NCBI RefSeq assembly: GCF_029846235.1
Contig: NZ_JARVWP010000008.1
Span: 186,001 to 250,000, forward strand
Reading direction: 5' to 3'
DNA length: 64,000 nucleotides
From: Bradyrhizobium sp. CER78
GTDB taxonomy: Bacteria; Pseudomonadota; Alphaproteobacteria; Rhizobiales; Xanthobacteraceae
The notes beneath the pieces are model-generated. The model saw only the letters and a list, made by a program, of their open reading frames with translations. It made no database searches and was not told where the DNA came from. A program made the position numbers and the translations under genes. This document shows positions 19,106 through 27,887 of the stretch, one piece after another; the first letter of the stretch is position 1; the number at the start of each line of letters is the position of its first letter.

Positions 19106-20014
19106 TCAGGCCGTCTCCTGCTCCGCCACGCTCTCGCCGACCGAGACGACCTTGATGTCGACGTCCATCGCGAGATAAGCATCCGCGGCGCCGAGATAGA
19201 CGCCATGCAGCGGGATCGCCTGCCGCGGATCGCGCGCCACCGCGACGCGGATCAGATCGCGGGTGCCGACGATGCCGTTAGTCGGATCGAACTCGATCCA
19301 GCCCGCGCTCGGCAGATAGACCTGCACCCAGGCGTGGGTCGAGCCGCCGCCGACATAGCCGTGCGCGCTGCCGGGAGGCATCGCGAGATAGCCGGAGACA
19401 AAGCGCGCGGCGATGCCGAGCCTGCGCAGCGCCTCGATCATGAACAGCGCATAATCGCGGCAGGTGCCGGACTTCGTGCGTAGCGTGTCGAGCGGATGCT
19501 GGGTACCCTGCTCGTAACGCTTGCGGTAGCTGAACGTCTCGCGGATGCCATGGGTCATGTCGCTGAGGATCTTGAACGTCAGCGTCGGCGCCTCGACATC
19601 GAGAAAGCGCCGCGCCCACGCCGATAGTTCACCGTTCGGGTCGCCATATTGCGGCGTGATGAACTGCTGCAGATCGGGGAATTCCTCATCGTCGTAGAGG
19701 AACGGATAGAAATAGGCCGCGTCGTCCGGCGTCAGCGCAAACCTGTCGGCGGGATTGTGCTCCACCGTCGCGGTCGAGACAAAGGAAAGCGTGTCGGCGC
19801 GCTCGTCGAAGGCCGCGATCGCGACGCTGTTGCCGAACACGTCGTGGATCCAGCGCAGCGACATCGGCTGCGGATCGATCACAAGCGCGCTGTCGAGCAC
19901 GCGCAGATCATGGCCGTCGCGCGGGCGCAGCATGATGCGGTGCTCGCCGAACGCCACCGCGCGCGTGTAGCGATAAACGGTCTTGTGATGGATAGTCAGG
20001 AGCGTCATCTTCAA
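19106..20014 (-). CDS. transglutaminase family protein with complete triad
   Basis: A 302-residue protein with an N-terminal beta-rich domain typical of bacterial transglutaminase-like proteins (residues about 1-90) and a papain-like core. The triad is complete: Cys185 in SGTCRDYA, His227 in THAWVQVYL and Asp243 in EFDPTN. There is no signal peptide, so a cytoplasmic role as peptidase, amidase or cross-linking enzyme is expected. Relatives often occur with ATP-grasp/alpha-E proteins and a second transglutaminase. Here only the second transglutaminase (18291-19103) follows, two bases downstream. The divergent neighbour is an N-formylglutamate amidohydrolase-like gene. Confidence 0.92.
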   Translation of the reverse strand: MKMTLLTIHHKTVYRYTRAVAFGEHRIMLRPRDGHDLRVLDSALVIDPQPMSLRWIHDVFGNSVAIAAFDERADTLSFVSTATVEHNPADRFALTPDDAAYFYPFLYDDEEFPDLQQFITPQYGDPNGELSAWARRFLDVEAPTLTFKILSDMTHGIRETFSYRKRYEQGTQHPLDTLRTKSGTCRDYALFMIEALRRLGIAARFVSGYLAMPPGSAHGYVGGGSTHAWVQVYLPSAGWIEFDPTNGIVGTRDLIRVAVARDPRQAIPLHGVYLGAADAYLAMDVDIKVVSVGESVAEQETA

Positions 20015-20111
20015 ACAATCATCGTGATTTCGGACCGCTTAATCTATAGAGAAAGCTGCTCGATTCCAGACCAGATGCCGCTCGAATAGGCAAAGTTGAG
20101 GAAAAAGGCCC

Positions 20112-20909
20112 TTGAATTACGGCGGCACTCCATCCTTCCTGCTTGCAAGCACCGATGTTTCGCCGGTTCTTGAACACAATCCTGCCGGCCGCTCGCCGTT
20201 CCTGCTCACCTGCGATCACTACGGCAGGCTGATTCCCTCGCCGCTGGGCGATCTCGGCCTGCCCGAAGGCGAGCTCGTGCGGCACATTGCCTGGGACATC
20301 GGCATCGCCGGCGTCGCGACCCAGCTCTCCCACCTGCTCGGCGCGCACCTGATCGCGCAGCGCTACTCGCGGCTCGTGATCGACTGCAACCGTCCACCAC
20401 ACGTCGCAAGCTCGGTGCCGCTGATCAGCGAAGCCACCACCGTGCCCGGTAACGAAGGCCTGTCGCGCGAGGCCGCCGAGATGCGCCGTGCGCAGATCTT
20501 CGATCCGTATCACAGGCGCATCGACGACATCATCGACGAACGTGCGCGTCAGGGCATGCCGACGGTGCTGGTGTCGCTGCACAGCTTCACGCCGGTTTAT
20601 GCCGGCATCGCCCGTCCCTGGCACATCGGCACGCTGTATCATCGCGACAAGGCGCTACCGCCGCTGCTGCTCAAGCATCTGCGCGCCGAGGGCGATCTCG
20701 TGGTCGGCGACAACGAGCCCTATGCGGTCAGCGACGAGACCGACTACACGATCCCGGTGCATGGCGAGAAGCGCGGCCTGATGAATTCGGGCATCGAAAT
20801 CCGCCAGGACCTGATCTCCGACCAGGCGGGCGAAACCGCATGGGCCGAGCGGCTGGCGCGCATCCTCGGCGAGATCGAGACGACGCTGCGCGCGGAAGCG
20901 CTGATCTAG
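20112..20909 (+). CDS. N-formylglutamate amidohydrolase family protein
   Basis: A 265-residue zinc-dependent amidohydrolase-like protein. Family features include FLLTCDHYGRLIP near residue 31 (His37 a candidate metal ligand), DCNRPP at about 91-96 and the VSLHSFTP block near 154-161. The family hydrolyses N-formylglutamate in histidine breakdown, but no hut genes are nearby. Its divergent pairing with transglutaminase-like genes suggests a role with acyl-amino-acid products, which is inference. The only sensible start is TTG at 20112, supported by GAGGA ten bases upstream. Confidence 0.87.
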   Translation: MNYGGTPSFLLASTDVSPVLEHNPAGRSPFLLTCDHYGRLIPSPLGDLGLPEGELVRHIAWDIGIAGVATQLSHLLGAHLIAQRYSRLVIDCNRPPHVASSVPLISEATTVPGNEGLSREAAEMRRAQIFDPYHRRIDDIIDERARQGMPTVLVSLHSFTPVYAGIARPWHIGTLYHRDKALPPLLLKHLRAEGDLVVGDNEPYAVSDETDYTIPVHGEKRGLMNSGIEIRQDLISDQAGETAWAERLARILGEIETTLRAEALI

Positions 20910-20914
20910 TCCGA

Positions 20915-21097
20915 TCAATTCGGCCGGCGCCGGCAGATGAACAGCAGATAGAGCAGCACGGGCAGGCCGAGCGCCGCCCATGAGACGGCGTCCCACCAGC
21001 CGTCGCCGACCAGCGCGCTGATCAACCCCACCGTGCTCACGATCGCGATGACGAGCGGGGCGGCGAAAATCTGGGTCAATGAGCGACGTGCGACCAT
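20915..21097 (-). CDS. small two-helix membrane protein
   Basis: A 60-residue protein with two hydrophobic segments (about 11-29 and 37-54) and a basic RRRPN tail. No family was recognised. It starts seven bases after the PepSY gene ends on the same strand, so the two are probably co-transcribed and the product may associate with the PepSY protein. Confidence 0.65.
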   Translation of the reverse strand: MVARRSLTQIFAAPLVIAIVSTVGLISALVGDGWWDAVSWAALGLPVLLYLLFICRRRPN

Positions 21098-21104
21098 GCT
21101 GATG

Positions 21105-22268
21105 TCACGACGTGAGCGCGGGTTTGTCGATCGCGGCGGCGTTGGCGATGGCGCGTTCCTGGCTCACGCCCGCCCTGCGCCGGCGCATCCACAGATACAC
21201 GCCGGTCACCAGGATGAAGATGGTCAGGATGTCGAGCAGCGCCCAGACGATCTTGAGCGGCATGCCGCCATAGTCGCCGAAATGCAGCGGCTGCGAGATG
21301 TACAGCGTCGACATGTACCAAGGCATGTCGCGGCTGTCGGTCAGCGTCCCGGCTTCCGCGTCGATCAGTGCGGGCTTCAAGAGCCGCGAGGTCAGCGGCG
21401 TATCGCCGTGCAGGAACACCGCGTAATGGCTCTTGCTGCTGAACAGCGTTCCCGGGAAAGCGACGAAGCTCGGCGTCATGCCTGGCACCGCGTGCCTCGC
21501 CACCTCAACCGCAGCATTCAGCGAGGTCAGCTTCGATGCCACCGGGCGGTCCTTGTACTGTGCGGTCATCTCGGCGAGCTGGCCGAACTGCCACATCTTG
21601 AGCACGAGGTCGGCCCAGGTGTTGATGACGCCGGTGAAGCCGACCACCAGCGTCCACGCCACCAGCAGGATGCCGGCGAGATTGTGCACGTCGAGCCAGC
21701 GCACGACGCGGGTCCGCTGCGCACGGTAGGCGCCGAACCGCAGCTTCCGCATCGACGGCGCGTAGACGACGATGCCGGAGATGATCGCGACGCAGAACAG
21801 GATCCCCATCAAGCCGAGGAACAGCTTGCCGGGCAGCCCTGCGAACATGTCGGTGTGCAGCTTCAGCATGATGTAGGTGAAGCGGCCGGTCACATCGGGG
21901 GAATCGAGATAGGTGCCGGTATGGGTATCCATCCGGATCAGCAGGTTGTTGACGGGATTGGCATCGATCGTCGGGCCGACGCTGACCCATATCGTGCCGG
22001 GCTCGTCGCGATCCCAGATCAGGAAGTGCGGCACCTTGCCCGGCGCCTGCGCCAGCGCGTTGGCCAGCAGATGATCCAGATCGGCGGGCGCCGTGCCGGC
22101 CGGCGCTTCGGCCGGCTTGACCGAACTGTGCAGGAGATCGTCGATCTCGTCGTGGAAGATCAGCGGCAGGCCGGTGATGCACAACAGCAGCATGAACAAG
22201 GTGCAGATCAGGCTGGTCCATTTGTGGACGGCGCCCCACCGCCGCAGGGATTTGGTCGTCGCAGTCAA
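21105..22268 (-). CDS. PepSY-associated transmembrane (PepSY_TM) protein
   Basis: A 387-residue inner-membrane protein of the PepSY_TM family. HKWTSLICTLFMLLLCITGLPL opens the first helix. A large periplasmic section follows, and further helices lie at about 160-190, 215-235 and 340-365. Relatives often accompany TonB-dependent siderophore receptors and are thought to act as ferric-siderophore reductases, with conserved His residues as possible haem ligands. No receptor gene is adjacent here. The start is TTG at 22266-22268 with AGGTAG seven bases upstream, since no in-frame ATG is available. Confidence 0.85.
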   Translation of the reverse strand: MTATTKSLRRWGAVHKWTSLICTLFMLLLCITGLPLIFHDEIDDLLHSSVKPAEAPAGTAPADLDHLLANALAQAPGKVPHFLIWDRDEPGTIWVSVGPTIDANPVNNLLIRMDTHTGTYLDSPDVTGRFTYIMLKLHTDMFAGLPGKLFLGLMGILFCVAIISGIVVYAPSMRKLRFGAYRAQRTRVVRWLDVHNLAGILLVAWTLVVGFTGVINTWADLVLKMWQFGQLAEMTAQYKDRPVASKLTSLNAAVEVARHAVPGMTPSFVAFPGTLFSSKSHYAVFLHGDTPLTSRLLKPALIDAEAGTLTDSRDMPWYMSTLYISQPLHFGDYGGMPLKIVWALLDILTIFILVTGVYLWMRRRRAGVSQERAIANAAAIDKPALTS

Positions 22269-22467
22269 CGTCGCTACCTAATTCCAGAGTCTCCATTGTT
22301 GCCGTCACTAACACGATGAAGGATGCGCGCGGCCGCGTGACGATTAGAACTCGTCCAGTGTTGGACATATCGTTGGCCGTGTTGCGAACTCGCAACGAGC
22401 GCGTCAGCGAACTGCGACGAAGCGTCTCGTCTTTTGGCGCAGCTCTTAGGATGGTTCTAAACTGAAT

Positions 22468-22497
22468 CATCGGCGGCGCCACAGGGCGCCGCCGATG
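22468..22497 (-). terminator. strong hairpin after the NDH-2-like gene
   Basis: Perfect 13-bp inverted repeat (CATCGGCGGCGCC and its complement) with a four-base loop, 11 bp after the stop of the flavoprotein gene. The sequence that follows on the minus strand is only moderately T-rich, so termination may be partial or it may mainly protect the mRNA end. Confidence 0.65.
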
Positions 22498-22508
22498 TCG
22501 AAACAGCC

Positions 22509-23714
22509 TCAGAGATCGATGACGCGCTCCGGATCGGCGGCTGCGAGCGCTGCCGCCCGCTCGGCGCGCGGCGGATAGATCCAGACGGTGTTGATCTCCC
22601 GCTTGGTCTTCTTGGCGACGTCGCCGACCAGCTCGACCTTGCGTTCCCAGCCGCGGGTGAACAGCGCGCCGGCCTCGCCGAGGTCGAGGCAGGTGACGTA
22701 GACCTTCTGGTGATACGGCCGGGTCGGGACGCCGAGCAGCTCGGCGGCGGCGTTGTTGCCAGCAAAGGCGCCCATCCGCGTCGCGTGCTGGCACGACATC
22801 AGCGCATAGTTGCCGACGTCGTCACATGCGGCCCGCGCCGCATCGCCGGTGGCGAACACCCCTGCAACCGACGGCACGCGCAGATCGCGGTCGACCAGCA
22901 GCCGACCCAAATTGTCGCGCTCGGCCGGGATCTGTTGGGTCAGCGGCGCGGCCCGAAGGCCGGCCGACCACACCACGGTCGCGGCCTCGATATGCTCGCC
23001 ATTGGAGAGCGTGACGCCGGACTTGCTGATCTCGGCGACGCCGGCGCCGAACCGGCCCTCGACGCCGAGCTTGCGCATCGCATCCTCGATGACCGGGCGT
23101 GCATCCGCACTCATGTCATGCGCGATCGCAGCGCCGCGATCGACGATGATGACGCGGGGCCTCGCGTCCTTGCCGAGGATGTCCCGCAAGCGCGCCGGCA
23201 TCTCCGTCGCCGCCTCGATGCCGGTGAAGCCGCCGCCGGCAACCACCACGGTGTCGCGCGCCACTGATGCCGGCTGCCTGGCGAGGCCATGCAGATGCTG
23301 GTCGAGCGCGACCGCGTCCTCGAGACTGTCGACGCTGAAGGCATGTTCGGCAAGGCCGGGCACGTTCGGACGAAACAGCCGGCTGCCGGTCGCCACCACC
23401 AGCCGATCGTAGGGCAGCGTCTTGTGCGCATCCCTGGCGGTGACGATCTGCACGGTGCGCGCCGCGGTGTCGATCGCCTCGGCGCTGCCCTGCACATAGA
23501 CGACGTCGATCGCGTTGAAGATGTCGAGCAGCGGCGCGGTCAGCGTTTCCGGCTTAGGCTCGTAGAGCCGCGGGCGGACCACGAGGGTCGGCTGCGGCGC
23601 GACCAGCGCGATCTCGAACTCCTCGGGCGAGACGCCCTGGATGTCGCGCAGGCGGGCTGCAGAGAGTGCGGCATACATGCCGGCAAAGCCGGCGCCGATG
23701 ATGACCAGTCGCAT
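22509..23714 (-). CDS. NAD(P)H:quinone oxidoreductase-like flavoprotein (NDH-2 type)
   Basis: A 401-residue pyridine-nucleotide disulphide oxidoreductase-fold protein. The FAD-binding GAGFAG is near residue 7, the NAD-binding VVVAGGGFTGIEAA near 160, and GVFATGDAA near 290 marks the second FAD contact. There is no redox-active CxxC, which fits type II NADH dehydrogenases acting on quinones. The ATG at 23712-23714 was chosen for its excellent AAGGAGA ribosome-binding site. An AraC regulator lies upstream on the same strand and may control it. Confidence 0.88.
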   Translation of the reverse strand: MRLVIIGAGFAGMYAALSAARLRDIQGVSPEEFEIALVAPQPTLVVRPRLYEPKPETLTAPLLDIFNAIDVVYVQGSAEAIDTAARTVQIVTARDAHKTLPYDRLVVATGSRLFRPNVPGLAEHAFSVDSLEDAVALDQHLHGLARQPASVARDTVVVAGGGFTGIEAATEMPARLRDILGKDARPRVIIVDRGAAIAHDMSADARPVIEDAMRKLGVEGRFGAGVAEISKSGVTLSNGEHIEAATVVWSAGLRAAPLTQQIPAERDNLGRLLVDRDLRVPSVAGVFATGDAARAACDDVGNYALMSCQHATRMGAFAGNNAAAELLGVPTRPYHQKVYVTCLDLGEAGALFTRGWERKVELVGDVAKKTKREINTVWIYPPRAERAAALAAADPERVIDL

Positions 23715-23819
23715 GTAGTATCTCCTTTGGGTTGGCAGTCTCTGATGTCTGCGCGTCGCCGCGCTGATGGGTCTTGCGGCGATCACGACGCGAACGGGTG
23801 AAGCAAATGCTGCGATCGC

Positions 23820-24155
23820 CTATCGGCGCTCGGCGCAGCCCGATACGAACGGCGTCCGCACGGCCGTCTCGCAAGCTGGACGACACGCACGGGAGGCGAG
23901 CGAGCCGCCGCGGCGAAAGGCGATCGGTTGGACCGCGGCCGCGAGCCAGTCCCCGTCGACGATCGGGGCGCTGTCGTTGATCATGACCGATGTGATGGGA
24001 TTGGCACCCTGAAACGCCTGTGCCGAAGCATCCGCGTCCGCACTCGTTGTCGACGTAAAGCGAACGGTCAGCGTCAGCCCGTACATGAGCGCAGTCGCCA
24101 CAATCCGCCGTCGGCGCGTGATTGCAAGAGAACTGCCGAAATCCTTCCAAACCAT
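23820..24155 (-). CDS. possible small hypothetical protein
   Basis: A 111-residue frame with a good ribosome-binding site (GGAGA, seven bases before the ATG) between the AraC and NDH-2-like genes. The N-terminus, basic and then hydrophobic, could be a signal anchor. The C-terminal half is Arg/Ala/Cys-rich and looks less like a folded protein, so the gene may be decayed or frameshifted. No family was recognised. The rest of the 538-bp gap (23715-24252) holds nothing else I can identify. Confidence 0.35.
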   Translation of the reverse strand: MVWKDFGSSLAITRRRRIVATALMYGLTLTVRFTSTTSADADASAQAFQGANPITSVMINDSAPIVDGDWLAAAVQPIAFRRGGSLASRACRPACETAVRTPFVSGCAERR

Positions 24156-24252
24156 CGCTTGTCTCCGTTGTTGGCATGAGCGCCACGGTGATCTAGCGAA
24201 TGGGGGTTGTGAGCGCCCCAGAGCGATTGCCTGACCTGAAGAGCGATTGCGG

Positions 24253-25200
24253 CTACCGCAGCCGCCGCCGCCAATCGCTCGGGGTTTCGCCGGTCAGCTT
24301 GCGGAACGCGGCGGCAAATGCGGTCTGCGAGCCGTAGCCGAGCGCCGCGGCGACCGAGACGACGGATGCATCGGTGTCGCGCAGCATGTTCATGGCCTGC
24401 TCGAGCCGGTGCTGGCGCAACCAGGCATGCGGCGAGAGCCCGGTGCTTTCCTTGAAGGCACGGCAGAAGTGAAAGCGCGATAGGCCGACATCTGTTGCCA
24501 ATGCTGCGAGCGAGACGTCGGCCTCGCTGTCCGAGCGCAACCGCTCGATGGCACGGCGCAGCGCCTGCGGCGCCAGCCCGCCACCAACCGGTCGGACCGG
24601 TGCCGGCGCGCCGGTGTGCGCCGCCAGCAGCCGCGTGGCCAGAAGATCCGTCAGTTGCTGCCTGAACAGTGCATCGAGGGCCTCGTTGCCCTGCAGCACA
24701 TCCGCCGCACTCAACAGCAATCGGGACGTAATAGGGTCCGGATGCGCCGTCCGCTCCAGCAGATCAGTCGATGGGGCGTCGGCTTCATCGGCGACGCGCG
24801 CGAGCGTCGTGCGGGGAAGATAGAGCTGAACGACGTCGACGGGTTTCGGAATATCCCATCGGGAGCTTGATCCCTCGGGAATGATGATCAAGACCCCGGG
24901 ACGAAACGTGCCGACTGCGACCGACCGTCCCGACCGGCGCTCCATGCGCTGCATCGTACCGTTATAGGCCATGATCACGTGGTGGCTCATCGGCTCGACG
25001 ACGTCGTGCAGCGGCTCGTGTTTCCAGTGGGCGATCCCGCCGCCGGCGGCATCCAAAGCCATGCGAAACGGAGTGGTGCCGAGCACGCGCGCCATCTCCA
25101 CATCCGCGGCACGGTGCTCGGTACTCGGCTGGTTGACCTGACGCGCCTCGGACGATGGCGACAAACTCTCTGGGGCATCACGCAACAACGGCTTGGTCAT
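24253..25200 (-). CDS. AraC-family transcriptional regulator
   Basis: A 315-residue regulator. The N-terminal 200 residues form a cupin-like sensing domain. The C-terminal AraC DNA-binding domain (about 215-312) contains both helix-turn-helix units: SLAALATDVGLSRFHFCRAF and SVVSVAAALGYGSQTAFAAAF, ending in the usual GETPSDWRRR. It is divergent from the Rrf2-kinase operon, with 286 bp between, and upstream of the NDH-2-like flavoprotein on the same strand. Either could be its target. Confidence 0.92.
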   Translation of the reverse strand: MTKPLLRDAPESLSPSSEARQVNQPSTEHRAADVEMARVLGTTPFRMALDAAGGGIAHWKHEPLHDVVEPMSHHVIMAYNGTMQRMERRSGRSVAVGTFRPGVLIIIPEGSSSRWDIPKPVDVVQLYLPRTTLARVADEADAPSTDLLERTAHPDPITSRLLLSAADVLQGNEALDALFRQQLTDLLATRLLAAHTGAPAPVRPVGGGLAPQALRRAIERLRSDSEADVSLAALATDVGLSRFHFCRAFKESTGLSPHAWLRQHRLEQAMNMLRDTDASVVSVAAALGYGSQTAFAAAFRKLTGETPSDWRRRLR

Positions 25201-25425
25201 GATATCGGGCTCGTTTTCGGAGCAGGAAACGTTCGATCGAAGCGACTGCCACGTCCGTTAAACGGCCGATATCGTGCCCGAGGATAGGTTGCCTGTACCG
25301 AGGGCTAGGTCGACTGGACCGCGCACGCCGAAGGAATGCCGCGCATACGCCGGAATGCGTCGCCGCTTCAGCAACTTAGGGTGACATCGACGCATCGCGG
25401 TCATCACGCTGTCGTGGATCCGCAT

Positions 25426-25470
25426 AACTCGGACAAATGCTATCCGCGTATTGCATGGATCAACTCGGAC
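25426..25470 (+). promoter_or_regulatory. direct repeats upstream of the Rrf2 gene
   Basis: Two exact copies of the nine-mer AACTCGGAC, at 25426-25434 and 25462-25470, start 36 bp apart. TGGATC precedes each, at slightly different distances. They end 17 bp before the Rrf2 start codon, a natural place for an autoregulatory or AraC-type site. Function is inferred only. Confidence 0.4.
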
Positions 25471-25486
25471 TGCTATGGTCCGCGTT

Positions 25487-26071
25487 ATGGCACACGTCAC
25501 CGTGAGCGTCGAATACGGCATCCATTGCCTGCTGTGGCTGGTCGGCTCCGGCGACAAGCCGTTGAGCAGCCGTGACCTCGCCGAGTTACAGGGCATTTCG
25601 CCGAGCTTCGTCGCCAAGATATTTCCGAAGCTGGAGAAGGCCGGCATCGTGAAAGCATCCGAAGGCGCCAGAGGCGGATATGTGCTTGCGAAGGCGCCGA
25701 AGCAGATCAGCTTCCTGGACATCGTCGATGCCATCGAGGGCGATAAGCCGCTGTTCGATTGCCAGGATGTCCGGTTGCGATGTCAGTTGTTCGGCGCAAA
25801 GCCGCCGACATGGGCCGCGAAGGGAACGTGCGCGGTTCACGCCGTAATGCTTCGCGCGGAGAAGGCCATGCGCGACGCCCTGGCCGAACAAACCCTCGCC
25901 GACGTTGCGCAGCGTTTCGGGCGGGTCGCACCGGCAGCGTTCTTCGGGGACGTCCAGGACTGGATCAGCGACCGCGTCAAGGATCGGCCCCGAAGATCCG
26001 ACCCGACCGACGATCCGAACAAGTCGCCGAAGCGACGACCGCGCAGGTCGAAGCGGGAGGGCGGCCCATGA
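25487..26071 (+). CDS. Rrf2-family transcriptional regulator with Cys triad
   Basis: A 194-residue DNA-binding regulator. The winged helix is typical of Rrf2: EYGIHCLLWL, then ISPSFVAKIFPKLEKAGIV and ARGGYVLAK. Three cysteines follow the wing at spacing C-x6-C-x12-C, in FDCQDVRLRC and GTCAVH, the position of the Fe-S ligands in NsrR/IscR/RsrR-like members. Redox or NO sensing through an Fe-S cluster is therefore plausible. The ATG at 25487 (MAHVTVS) fits the family start. An in-frame ATG lies at 25475. It overlaps the histidine kinase gene by four bases (ATGA), so the two are translationally coupled. Confidence 0.9.
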   Translation: MAHVTVSVEYGIHCLLWLVGSGDKPLSSRDLAELQGISPSFVAKIFPKLEKAGIVKASEGARGGYVLAKAPKQISFLDIVDAIEGDKPLFDCQDVRLRCQLFGAKPPTWAAKGTCAVHAVMLRAEKAMRDALAEQTLADVAQRFGRVAPAAFFGDVQDWISDRVKDRPRRSDPTDDPNKSPKRRPRRSKREGGP

Positions 26072-27762
26072 CAGGCACGTCGCGTTTCGCTGAGGACTTC
26101 GGCTTCGCCCTGTCGGGCTGCGGTGTCGGATTGCTGCTGGCTGGGTCAACGCTTGGGCTGAACGGCCTCTGGGCTGCCGTCGCGGCGTGCTGCTGTCTTC
26201 TCGTCGGCATCGGCGGCATCTGCTCCGGACGCCGGCGGGCGATGCGCGCAGGCAAGGCCGAGCAGGCCCTGCGCATCATCGAAAGCATGCCGGCGCTCGC
26301 ATGGTCGACCGATGCCCGCGGCAAGTTTCTCTATATGAGCCGCCGCATCAGGACCCTCACGGGGCTTTCCAAAAAGGAGCTGTCGCCGCTTGGGCGCGAC
26401 ACGTTCGGCGTGAGAAACGTCGTTCATCCCGATGACTATGATCGGCTCCTGGCGGCATGGCAGCACAGCCTCGCGACCGGCGATTACTATGATCTGGAGC
26501 ATCGCATTGCGCTTGCGGACGGCGTCTATCGCTGGTTCCGCAATTTCGCATCGGCGGAACGCGATCAAGACGGGCGGATCGCCGCCTGGTACGGCACCAC
26601 CATCGATGTCGACGACGAGAAGCAGGCCGAAGCAGCTCTGCTCGAACGCGAACAACAACTTTCCCGACTGGTCGATTCCGTACCCGGCCTGATCTGGAGC
26701 CTGGCTCCGGATGGCGAACCCACTTACTTCAACAAGCAAATGGTGCAATTCACCGGGCTGTCGATCGACCAACTGGACAATCTCGACACAGGACGGCTCG
26801 CCGCGACAGTCGAGACCATCGTGCATCCCGATGACGCGGCCGTCGTCACCGACGCAGTTCGCAGCGCGATCGCGACGGGCGAGCCGTTCTCGTTGAAGCA
26901 TCGGCTTCGTCGTTCGGACGGCGTGCATCGCTGGGTGGAGGCACGCGCTACGCCGATGCGCAATGCTGAAGGCGTCGTGGTGCAGTGGTACGGTGTCTGT
27001 CTTGATATCGAAGATCAAGTCCAGGCGCAGGATGAGCTGCGGCGAACCCGGGACACCCTGGGACGCGCAAGCCAGGCGGCCAGCCTGGCGGAGCTCTCCG
27101 CTTCGATCGCCCACGAGGTCAATCAGCCCCTCGCCGCCATCGTCGCCAATTCGCACGCATGCCAACGGTGGCTGGCCGCGGATGTGCCGAATGTCGAGCG
27201 CGCGCAAGTGATCGTTACGCGCATCATTCGCGACGCCAATGCAGCCGCGAATGTGGTCAGCCGCATTCGCGCGCTGTTCAAACAATCGACGCAAGAGAAG
27301 AGACGCGCGACGCTCGGCGAAATCATCGCGGAAGCGCGTGATCTGATGATCGACGCCGCACGGCAGAGCGGCGTCAGCGTCGCGATGCAGATCGAGGCCG
27401 GCCTGCCCGCCGTCGTCTGCGACCGGATCCAGATCCAGCAAGTTTTGATCAATCTCATACGCAATGCGATCGAGGCCATGGAGGGTCTCGGAGACGCCAA
27501 GTCGCTTGCCATCCGCGCGCGCAGATCCGGCGGCAGCGTGCGGATCGAGATCAGCGATCGCGGTCCCGGGGTGCAATCGCCGGACCGGATATTCGAGGCG
27601 TTCGTCACGACGAAGACGGACGGCATGGGAATGGGGCTCGCAATCTGCCGCTCCATTGTCGAAACCCATGGCGGCCGGCTGTGGACGAAGACCGGCCCGG
27701 CCGGCGAGACAACGTTCACGTTCACGCTGCCGGCGGAGGCCGACGAGGCCGTGGCAGTGTGA
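26068..27762 (+). CDS. PAS-domain sensor histidine kinase
   Basis: A 564-residue hybrid-free kinase. Two short transmembrane helices lie at about 10-55 with almost no periplasmic loop. Two PAS/PAC modules follow (about 65-185 and 190-315), each with an HPDD motif. The kinase core has its H-box in SIAHEVNQPLAAI, N-box NLIRNAIEAM, G1 DRGPG and G2 GMGMGLAIC, in the FixL/TodS-like HEVNQPL subgroup. No FixL haem-binding pattern is obvious, so the ligand is unknown. GGGAGG upstream and ATGA overlap with the Rrf2 gene indicate coupled expression. The cognate regulator is the next gene. Confidence 0.94.
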   Translation: MTGTSRFAEDFGFALSGCGVGLLLAGSTLGLNGLWAAVAACCCLLVGIGGICSGRRRAMRAGKAEQALRIIESMPALAWSTDARGKFLYMSRRIRTLTGLSKKELSPLGRDTFGVRNVVHPDDYDRLLAAWQHSLATGDYYDLEHRIALADGVYRWFRNFASAERDQDGRIAAWYGTTIDVDDEKQAEAALLEREQQLSRLVDSVPGLIWSLAPDGEPTYFNKQMVQFTGLSIDQLDNLDTGRLAATVETIVHPDDAAVVTDAVRSAIATGEPFSLKHRLRRSDGVHRWVEARATPMRNAEGVVVQWYGVCLDIEDQVQAQDELRRTRDTLGRASQAASLAELSASIAHEVNQPLAAIVANSHACQRWLAADVPNVERAQVIVTRIIRDANAAANVVSRIRALFKQSTQEKRRATLGEIIAEARDLMIDAARQSGVSVAMQIEAGLPAVVCDRIQIQQVLINLIRNAIEAMEGLGDAKSLAIRARRSGGSVRIEISDRGPGVQSPDRIFEAFVTTKTDGMGMGLAICRSIVETHGGRLWTKTGPAGETTFTFTLPAEADEAVAV

Positions 27763-27887
27763 TGACCGAGCATCGAACGTCGATTGTCGCCGTCGTTGGT
27801 GGCGCCCCAAAGATGCTGGAGCGGATGCTGGAGCACTGTTCGAATCGGGGAACTGGCGCGTGGCGCGAGTTCGATGAGGAGGGAAAT

